The notes below the pieces were generated by a model, which was given only the letters and a program-made list of their open reading frames with translations, ran no database searches and was not told the origin of the DNA. A stretch of DNA of 45,801 bases from Fibrobacter sp. GTDB taxonomy: Bacteria; Fibrobacterota; Fibrobacteria; Fibrobacterales; Fibrobacteraceae. Where the stretch lies: NCBI GenBank assembly GCA_024398845.1, contig JAKSIM010000021.1, positions 1-45,801 on the forward strand. The letters are read 5' to 3'. The position numbers and the translations under genes are program-made. Of this stretch, positions 24,369-34,600 are shown piece by piece. Each line of letters begins with the position of its first letter. Positions within the stretch are counted from its first letter, which is position 1.

Positions 24369-25115
24369 TTAGATACGGCTTGCGAAAATCTCGAAATCTT
24401 CGGGAGTCGTAAGTTTGTCGTTGCGGCTTTCGCCTTTTACGATATAGACGCTTTCCCCGAAGAATTCCAGGATGCTTGCTTCGTCGGTGGGCGTGAAGTC
24501 GAGTGGTTCCGCTTCAATGCGCGCGTAAAGCGACTTGAGCAAGTCGATGCGGGCTGCTTGCGGCGTTTGGGCGAGCCAGACTTTGCGGCGGTCGATGGTG
24601 CTTTCGACTTTGCCGTCGACAGCGATTTTAATTGTGTCGATGGCGGGCTTTGCCACGAGGCAACTGCCTTTGCTCTCGAGTGTTACGCAAACTTCGCGAA
24701 TGATTTCTTCGCTTACGAACGGGCGTGCCACATCGTGGACCAGAACGTATTCAGCGCTGCTCGTGAGTGCGTTGACTCCGTTCTGTACGGACTGCCAGCG
24801 TTCGGCACCACCGACGACGATTTTTAATTTGGATTTGACGAGTGATGCGAGGTTGGTTGCAGCATTGTCTGTTGTGGCTGGTGCGAAATCCGTGCCAAAA
24901 AGTTCTTCTTCGAAAAGCTTCTTCCAATCGGCGGGCACGGCCATCACCACTTCGGCGATTTCGTCCATCTTGAGGAACGTTTCCAGGCAGTATTGGTATA
25001 CTGGCTTGCCGCCTAACTTCATCAGTTGCTTGGGAATGTTCCCGCCCATGCGCTTGCCAAGGCCCCCTGCGGGGAGGACTGCCGCGAATTTGCCTTTGAA
25101 AGAATCGTTTGCCAT
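24369..25115 (-). CDS. ispD: 2-C-methyl-D-erythritol 4-phosphate cytidylyltransferase
   Basis: The third enzyme of the MEP isoprenoid pathway, making CDP-methylerythritol from MEP and CTP. The 248-residue protein has the nucleotide-binding start VLPAGGLGKRMGGNIPKQ, the substrate motif VHDVARPFV, and the C-terminal TPTDEASILE of this family. No ispF is fused or adjacent. No ribosome-binding site is seen, and TATTTT (25127-25122) lies only 6 bases before the ATG, which points to a leaderless mRNA. Confidence 0.94.
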   Translation of the reverse strand: MANDSFKGKFAAVLPAGGLGKRMGGNIPKQLMKLGGKPVYQYCLETFLKMDEIAEVVMAVPADWKKLFEEELFGTDFAPATTDNAATNLASLVKSKLKIVVGGAERWQSVQNGVNALTSSAEYVLVHDVARPFVSEEIIREVCVTLESKGSCLVAKPAIDTIKIAVDGKVESTIDRRKVWLAQTPQAARIDLLKSLYARIEAEPLDFTPTDEASILEFFGESVYIVKGESRNDKLTTPEDFEIFASRI

Positions 25116-25666
25116 GGCGCAAAAATAAAAAATATTGTTTGCCTGAGGACGGCTATATGATGAGAACTCCTGTTAGCAAGCTTCGGTTCGGTTAAAGTGT
25201 CGGACTTTAGTGCAATTCGTGTTTTTATAATGTACTGTTTTTTTTTGGACAAGTTAAAATAAATTTTCAAAAAAGCCCCTGCATTGAAAAAAATAGTTGC
25301 TTAGGTGACAAAAGAAAATAATTTAGCTAAATTTCTGCAAAAGAGTTTTCTCTTATTCTCGAATCCGAAAACAGCCAAATTTCGAACCTCAGAGAGTAAG
25401 GCGAAACGTCCACGCCTGTCTGCATTATGTGCGGACATCGTTTTGTTGTGCATGGCTCCGGCTTGCTGGAACATATGCTGTAGGCAAAATGCCCTTTCGG
25501 GGCGTGGATTGTTCGGCTTTTCTGAGGTAGGCTTCTGGCTGTTGCCTGGGTTCGGAAAGTCACAATCCACGTCCTTTATCCTTTGACATCGATTTGTGAA
25601 AAGAATAAGACTTTGCTCTTGTTTTTGAAATTGTGACGCTACGTCGCTTTTGTCAATGGGTAGGAT
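25116..25666. other. 551-base intergenic region upstream of the giant gene
   Basis: 25116-25380 is AT-rich with no clear gene. 25381-25575 is more GC-rich and folded. TCCACGCC (25409-25416) pairs with GGCGTGGA (25501-25508), and CGTGGATTGT (25503-25512) pairs with ACAATCCACG (25562-25571), so the two stems exclude each other. The small hairpin GCCC-TTTC-GGGG lies at about 25490-25501. Open frames on both strands here have no recognisable protein features. It may be a structured leader, a small RNA or a degenerate repeat. Confidence 0.45.
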
Positions 25667-28600
25667 ATGAAAAAGATAGGTTTTTGCATACTTGTTCTTT
25701 GCTTTGCGGTTACTGCATTCGGAATACCTGTAACGCCAGGCAGTTCGTCTATTGTTATTCTTTTGAATAGTGTATGGGGCGGTGATACGAGTTCCAGTGT
25801 GGATGAAATGTGGAAAAATACCGGCCTTAAGGATCATTTGCAAAATAATTCTCTTGGCGGGGCTTCGTTTATCTATACAAAAACATATGATGTCACTAAA
25901 TTATCTCCGATAGATTTTGTAACTAAAATGTCTGGTGTTGGTGAAAAAAGTATTCAGGATGATGCTCTTGATGAATGGTTTAAAAACGTTAATGATTCGA
26001 AATCAGCTGTTGGAAAGTGGAAAAAATCTAAGAAAAGTGGTCAAGCAACGCTTGAAAATTTGAAAAAAGAACGTATGGATTTGGTTCCCTCGAAGTTTAT
26101 CCTTGTTGCAGAAGGTGCTGTAGGCTTGGCTGTTCGTGAATATATTCAGGGATCTTTATATAGGGGTGAATTTTCAAACGTTATATTCTTTAACACGCCT
26201 CATGAGGGGACTGGTTTTGCGGACCAGGCTTTGTTCAAGTTTGACTCAACAAGTTTAGAGAAAACGCAAGATCAATCATCACTTGCTGCGTTGAGTACCA
26301 TGGTTCTTGCCGCATATATTATTGGTGGTTCAGGACAGGTTAAAGAAATTTTGATGTCTCTTGCTAAAGATGCTGTTCTCGGTATGGCATATAATTTTGG
26401 GGGTGATGCGAAAGATGCTTTTAAGAAAGCTCGTTATTTTGATAATGTAAAAGTGGATAATTCCGCATTGTGGTATTTGGCGCAAGATGCTGATGTTACA
26501 GATAATAGTTATGATGTTTTGAGAGAAAAGGCAAAAAATTTGAATGTGGAGGAATATCTTGGAGGTACTCAACTCTTAAATTCTTATTCTAAGCTTAATG
26601 AATTTAGTCATCCGAATTACGATGTTGTTTATTCGTATGGTTTCCCAACGATTGGCAATGGACGTCGAACATTGGATGATTATGTTGATCAGGTGAAAAA
26701 TCATGTATCCAAGGAAAAACTTAAGAAAATTGTTGCTGATACTTTAAAGCAGGCGTTGACTGAAAAATTGGATGATTGCGGAATAAATCCGGATACTTTG
26801 AAATTGCTGGCAAAAAATTTTGCAGAGAACATAATCAATGAATCTGAATCTTATAAACAATTTTATAGCGATTATGTGAAGGAAACCTTGGATTCTGTTT
26901 TGCAAAATTATGGAACCGAAATAGCTAAGGTGCAGGGTGTTTTAAAGAATGTTAATTGGGGCGATTATGCTAAAGGCATTGCTGAATTACGCTCTTATAA
27001 GTTTAATAGAGATGATATTCCCGGCAGTGTCATAAATGCACTCTCTATTATAGAGAAATTTATTCCAGAAAAGTATAAATCTGAAATTTATTCAAGTATT
27101 ATTGAAAATTTTTCGCCAGAAGTTATTCGTTATGGCGAATGCCTTTTGACGGACAAGAATGTTGTTGATTGCGCGAAGAAAGGTTTGTCTGTGATGGCTT
27201 CGAACCTCTCAAATTATTCGTTGAATTTTTTTGATGAAGGGGTGTTTGATGTTCCTTTGTATAGTGCTATTGGCGAGGGCGTTGCTGCTTTTAAAGAATC
27301 TGGTGCCGTTCGCACGGGATACTCCTTGGCGGATATTGTAAGCAAAAACAAATCAAAGTATAGCGAACTATATGATTATCAAAAGAAATTATCTGATATT
27401 GGAATTCTTGAAGTTGAGAGAAAGGTGGTGGATATCGCCCTTGACATTGGCTGCGAGGCTTTGGACAAGGTGAACCCTGCGTATGGAAAAATTTGCAAAG
27501 CGGCAGAATTTGCTACAAATGTGGGGCTTATCGCTGCGATGTCATCAAAAATTCGCTCAGTTGTGAAAAATGTTGATGTTTTGACTCGGACAAAATCAAT
27601 TGCTGTGGAACAATCAGTTGTCGAACTTGATTCGGTGGCTATCGCACCATTTGGAAATGGCAATTTTCACACACATGTTTTAACGCACATAGATAACATG
27701 TTGTATTCTGATCCGTTGATTTCTATTCGTGGACTGCATTTGAAAGGTGCAGATGGGGCAGATTCCGTTTCTAGAATGCTGTTTTTGGACACGTGTCAAG
27801 GTGGAGACGTGTACAATAGCGTAACGTTGAAAAAGAACTGTGCTGATTCCAAAGGGAATATTAATTCTATAGAACCGATTCCAATGAATGAAATGGTTAC
27901 TTTGGGAACGACTGATGTTGGTGGAAGTAAAATACTTCCTGTGAGAATGGTGGAAACGGATACCTCTGGTCGATATGCTTCAATGGTAAAGTATGGTGCT
28001 TTAGAACCTTTTTATTTGACATCAGGAGAGTATCTTAAAGAATTTCACTTCCAAATAGATGACTTGCATCCCGATAGTTTGTGGTGGATTAAATTGGATT
28101 TTAACACGAGAGCGCAAATAGCGTTTGAACGTGATGTGTCCGGACAATGGACGAGTTATATGGGTACGTCTTATCGGTGGACGCCGATTGAGACGATAGC
28201 GAATCCTGTACGGGATGATGGACTTTTTGTTTTTCGTCCTAAAGAAGTTTTGAACGCTTATGGGAAAAAGACTAATCAAACAGTAACTTTGTCTTTATTA
28301 CAGGAGGATGGTCCTAATATTGTAAATATTTCCATTATGAATAATGCGGGAAGGTTGTATAGCACTCGCTTTTCCTATTTCTTCCAAGCCACAGATTTGA
28401 AATTAGGGGGTGGATGGCCGAGTGATTTGGCTACGGTTTCTCGACTTGAGAAGCCCAATGTTTATCTGAATAATCTTGCTTATAGTAAGAAAATTGTTGG
28501 TGGTACGTTGACCATTTCCCGTGTAAATTCTGGTGTTGATGCTGATTCGCTTAATTTTATGGATTCCGTCAATGTTTCGTATGCGTTATTTGATTCAACG

Positions 28601-31600
28601 AATAAAGACCAGGTGTGGAATATTTGGGCTGACCTTTCCGGATTGTGGAAACGGCATCCGATTGCCCCTGGTGAATACATGCTGCAATGGAATATTAAAA
28701 CGGAAGTGGATGATGGAATTACTAAGGGAAGTTCTTTTGATAAGTTGAAAACGACTGTTTTTGTTGATACGACTGCGCCGAGTGTTGAACTTCATGTGCT
28801 GAAAAATAATTTGTCTGCATCCCTAGTTGATGGAAAATGGGCGGTTGTTCAGAATAATGATCCGACCTACAATAGAACTTTGAGGGCCGTGCGTGGTTTT
28901 ATTGTGAGCCGAAGTAATAGAAGCGATACAACGGTGCTCTTCAACAGGGTTGGCTATGCAGAACAGTATCTTGATGTGAGATGGGATGATTCTGTGACGG
29001 TTGGAAATCAGGGCCTTTATGACTTTTATGTACAGGCTTTTGACTATGCCGAACCGGACGATATTGTTTCGAAATTGCTTGTACGCCATGCTACGATGCC
29101 AGATTCTTTGTGGAGTGTCGTGACGAATGGGGCTGGATTTAGAGCAGGAATTAATGGAATTACCTTGAAGGATTCTGTTTGGATAGATACAGAGGCTCCA
29201 AAACTTGTCAACGGGTCTGTACGGGTTAATGTCTCTTCGGATAGTCTCTACAAGGTGGATGCGTTCCTTTCGCAAGGTGGTCGAAAAAAATGGACAGGAA
29301 ATGTTGTGAACATGTATGATACCCTGCATGTTGCTTTCCAGTTGAGAGAAGATTTGCTTCAACGTGATACAGTGGGTGTTGTGTACAATATTGTTTTTGA
29401 AGATTCTTTGCGTGGCACAAGTAAATCTTATACAGATTACATTGAAATGACGCAGAATATAGAAACTATCAATTTTGTGGAACCTGAGGCGAACCGTTTG
29501 CTGGATGGTGTTTACGCGGTGTTCGTTGAGGTGACTGATGCTGCTGGAAAATTCCGTCGTGAAAAAATTGTGGACAAAGTGATTGTTGACAGAACGGCTC
29601 CGTTCATCGTGAATGTCGTTGGCGGTGCGGACTGCGTCAAGGATGTCGTGAGTGTCGGCGACGTGTCCGTGAGCCTTTCGCAGATTGACGACATTCCCGC
29701 GAATCGGAGTAATCTTGAATGTTATGCGTATTTGAATGCTGCAGGGACTATTGTTGACTGGAAGAAGGTCTATGATGAAAAGATGAGCATGGTGAATATC
29801 CAGGCGAATGGTAGTTTCCAGTTCCCGATGGAATCGCTATTGAACAAGAATATTGACGGCTATTGGAATTTTAAAGTCGGTTGTTTCGATGCCGCAGGAA
29901 ATTTTGGCTGGAAAAATGACTTTTTCAGCATGGGAGCGAGGTATCCTCGAATCACTTATCCGAATGATTCTGTGAATGCTATGTATTATGGAAAGATTCT
30001 TTTGAAAGGAGAAACCCCGAATCCGGAACTAGATAATCGGAATGATAATCTTGCAGAATTTAAGTTGGAATGGCGTGAAAAGGGTGATTCAACATGGCAG
30101 AATAAAGACTTGATGTATCTTGTACATGGTATTCTTCCGAATTCAAGAGCGCTGGCAGTGTGGGATGCTTCTTCGAATTCTACGGGAGTCTACGAGATTC
30201 GCCTTTCTGTACGCGGATGTAGCGATTCCTTGCGGTGCAGTTGGGTTTCTGATATAGCTGAAGTCCCGATCTACCAAAGGGTTGATTCGTTGTACTTCAA
30301 TCAGCAGCCGACTTTTGCGTACGATACACTTCCGAAAATGCAGACTCCAGGAAAGTATGAGCCTATTGCAGTTGCTCTGAAGCATGCGAATGATTATACT
30401 GATTGGGTGGTGGATGTAGACGTTTATGTTCAATCGCCCAAGGATTCTTCGGTGATGACCATAGGTGCGCACAAAACGTTTAATCCGGCTGCCGTTTCAC
30501 CATTCTATGGAAAACCCTCTGTTGATATGGCTGGGCTTTCTGTGTGGCAAGATCAAGAAGATTTCTGGCATTTACGTTGGTTGGGAAATGCAGAGGGAAT
30601 TTTCCTGGATTCTTCTTCAGCCCGAAAGGAAGATTCCATTCCTGGTTATTGCGTTAACGATACAAGTTTGCTATGTGCACGTATGGCACCTGTGATGAAG
30701 TTGATGTATGTTGATTCAATGGTCCATTTCGTAAAAGACACTTCGGCGTATGATTCGCTGGATGCTTCAATTGCGTTTGCTGGATTTTCGGCTGGGAACG
30801 TCGCAATTCCGGCATACGACCGCACTATGCTTTGGGATTTAGACGGAGATTCGGTTCATGTAAAGTTTAAGTCAACAGCGGCTTTTGCGGTGGATTTGTC
30901 TAGTGTGTTCAAATCGAGTGGACGCATATTCTTTGGACAGAACAGTTTGCCGAAGGATTCTGTGAACGGACAATCAAGAGGCATCGGCAGCGTGTATGTA
31001 TGGCCCGAAAAGTATAGAATGAATTTTGATTGGAATGGCTTGACGCAGACGAACCAGTATCCTGGTGGGGATAGTGTGCTTATGACGGTTCTTGCGTACA
31101 ATAAGCGATTCCCAGAATTGGTCGTTTCGGATACAGTCTCTTGGCAGTTGAACTTTGGTTCTTCGGGATTGGTGACTGCTGTTGATGTGTCTGAACCGGG
31201 AGAAATGTTTGTTGGCTTAGGCGATTCGTTGCAGGATTCTGCATCAATTGTACGAACGCAAATTGGATTTACATTTGATGTAGTTGGTCAAACAGGATAT
31301 GTATCTGCATACGTTTTGGACTCAACGGAAAAGGTTGTTCGTACATTGAAAAAACTTGAACGCACAATTGCCGGGCTTGCTTCTGGGATGGCGAATGTTG
31401 TTTCTTGGGATGGCTTTACGGACAATAACCATGCGAGAATGGCTGCCGGACGCTATTATATTATGGTGACCGTTGAGGATGATTCTGGCACTGTGATAGA
31501 TTCGTTGAAGTATCCATTTGACTTGAAGTATTCTGAAATGTTGAAGGAAGCTCCTACCTCGGGGACGAACTATGCGGTGCTTAAGATGGATGAAGCTCGT

Positions 31601-34600
31601 GAAGAAAATGGTGAATTGCGTTACGAAGGTAAGTTGGACTTTATGTTAAATGCGGATGCAAGTGCAAATGTGTTGCCCTTGGGAGAAGAAGAATTCCGCT
31701 ATCATTGGGAGTGGGCTGATGGCGCTTCGGGGGTACAGCCATTGGCCGTATACAAAAAAGAAAGATTTAGCTTAGGAATTCGTAGGCATCGTAGAAGTTT
31801 CCCAGTGACTGTAGCTGTGTTGATGGCTGCAAATGGGTATGATGTAGAGGGTGTTTGGGAGGATAAGTGTGGCTTTAATTGGGAAACTATTCTCAGTGGT
31901 GGTTGGTCTTGTGTTCCTCAATTTCTGTACTGCGGAGTTCGTAATCGCGCTTACCCATATAGAATTGCTATCAAGAGAATGGTGATGTGGGAAAATGAAC
32001 CGGCCAACATTGAAAACTATTATAAGTATGGCGATTCTCTTGGTGTCAGCGGCATGTTTGACTTGACTTTGGACCCTGGCCGCGAAATTGTCGGTTATGA
32101 TGCTAACGGAAATCCGACGCTTCCCATTGTTTTGGATGTGAAGGTGTTTCCTGCGGACGAATTTGCCAATATTCGTGATGTTTATTTAAATAAAAATACA
32201 AATGTTCGCGGTTATGCGAATGCCGATGCCCAAATAGAAAGTTTTGATTGGCGTCATTTCTTTGATAAAGAGTCTTATGCTGAAAGCTCTTTGATGCAGT
32301 ATTGGTTGGATAATTTTGGCGGAAAGGTTGTGTATTGGCATGGTTCTCAAAAAGGATTCCTTTTTAATGACGGCAAGTTCTATTTGACCAATGAAACGTC
32401 AATTGGTACAAAAGGTTCATGCACCCCTTCGGCGGAAAAGGATTCTACGGATAAAAATTTCGTTTGTGGGGCCAAGACTCCGGATAAGGAAAACGATACA
32501 ACTGCCATAAAGGAATATAACCCACATGCGAACATGATGGATGTAGAGGTGGTCCATTATGAAAAGGAAGACTATTATGCGACCAACTTTAAAGACCATG
32601 AAACGGGATGCGGGGAACATGATGGAAGTGCGGCCAATATTAAGGTCATGCTTCGGTTTAGAGTGAATCCAGACTATTGGCACCCTTTAAAGTGGGGCGA
32701 GAATAACTTGGCGAATCGTTATGTTCGCTTTGACCCGACAAATTCGACCGTGTATGGGGATGAAGGGTATTTGTATTCCATTGAAAATACTCCAAGTCTA
32801 GCGAACAACTATGTGAACTACTTCAATGGCAGTACTTGGACTCGTTCGTCCGAAAAGGATAGTGCTTTTATTACGGCGTTTGAGGCGCAGGCGCTTCCTA
32901 TGCAACCGCATCCACAGAATCCGTTGCTGTTCAATGATGAAATCAATGCGACCTCCGCCCTGGACACGTCGCTGAGAAAATCCTCCTACTCGTTGAATTT
33001 TTTCAAGGTGCCAGGGGATGATTTTATTGCCCGTGTTGAATATATCGCACCTGATAATTCGTTGAAGTCATTTACGTATACAACTAGTGATGTTGGAGGA
33101 AGTAGCCTTTCTAGTATTGATGGTATTAATCCGCTTGCGATAAATTTCTTTGTAGCGCCTAGAAGAAGTATTCTTGATGCGATAAGTACGAATGTTCAGA
33201 ACTTTACGGTTGAATATCCGTTTAAGGGCAATGCTGATACGATATCTATAATGCGGATGAGCGAAGATGACAGAAAGAATTATAAATTCTATAAAGGCTT
33301 GGCTTCGAGAATACATTATGGTGTAAACGATTGGACTGAAACGGAATGGAAAGCTGCATTTGTAGGTCACAGTGGGTATGTCAAGAATCCGTTGACGGAA
33401 CCGCCTTTAGTTGGCTTTGTCCCTATTCCAGAATTGAAATCGTATACGCCAAACGGAAAAAACATGCTTGATAGTGTGTTTGTGTACAAGGTAAAAAGTA
33501 GCGATACTCTTGCCTCTGGCGAATGGATTGTCCCCGATGACTCGTTGCAAAGATTGAATTTGGATGTTGTGGATATTCGCTCGGGTCGTGGTCCTTCTGC
33601 AAACTGGAAACTTGTTCCTGAAAGTGCGTCTGATTCAGGGTGGATGGTAACCCCTTTGGCAAACAATAAGTGGAGTATCCAAAATCCAGGGGAAGTTCGC
33701 CATGCTTCTCTGCGCTATGTATTCAATAGGGATTCTATTTCGTTTGGAAATATGAATGTTCATGTGCCTTTGGCCAATGTTGTTCAGCAAAGTGTTTGGT
33801 CTAGGGTTTTGCAGGATTCAATGAAAACGAATTTCAAGGTTGAAAATGTGGATGTCGTTCGTCGTGATTCTGTGAATGTTGTTGACCCGTATGTGGTGGC
33901 CAGTTACGATGCGAATAACAGTCGATTCAGTGTGAACAGAACAGACGTTGATCCGCTGGAGCGTGTCGCAGAGATGGTGACGCTTCGCGGACGCGTTCCT
34001 GGAAGTGGTACGAAGTGGCGTTTAAAGTATACGAAAAATGGGCTTCTTTATCATCTTGGCTCCAATGTTCAGAGGACGTTCCCGAAGAGAGAGCCGTATC
34101 CGGCACTGGATTCTATTGACGTAAGTAGACTGCAAGGGAATACCTCGTTCTTCTTAACATACGGAGGTGATGGGGATTATACGTATTATCGTCAGTTGGA
34201 TGTGCATATCGGCCATCTTGTGAAACCGAGTGATTCAACTACAGTGCAGTCAAAATATGGTAACGTCTCCGTAAGCTTTGCGCCCTATGCGTGGGGCGAA
34301 AACGAGGTTGATGTAACCGCTCGTACCGTGTCTAAGACGGACTACAACTTTAGTGCTTTCCGGAATCTCAAGATTGCAGGCCCTGTCATTGAGGTGTTGC
34401 CTTCGCACAAGTTTACCGATTCTACGAAATATCCTGTTGTGCAGATGCGTGTTAGCTGTGCTAGTATTGCTGCGGAACATATGGATATTGATAACCTTAA
34501 AATTTACAAGCCGGATTTTGATTTGGGTGAAATTGTACCGTTAGAAACTCAGATTATGGGACGATTTGATGATAAAGATAACCTGGTTACCGGTGATTCG

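Noticed and set aside
25540..25562. Possible SRP RNA signature (GGGTTCGGAAAG)
   Set aside because: Only a few bases match the GGTCAGG...CCGGAAGG core, and the conserved apical loop is absent.
25301..25843. 180-codon minus frame and a 93-codon plus frame upstream of the giant gene
   Set aside because: No signal, domain, ribosome-binding site or sensible composition. The region is better explained as structured non-coding sequence.
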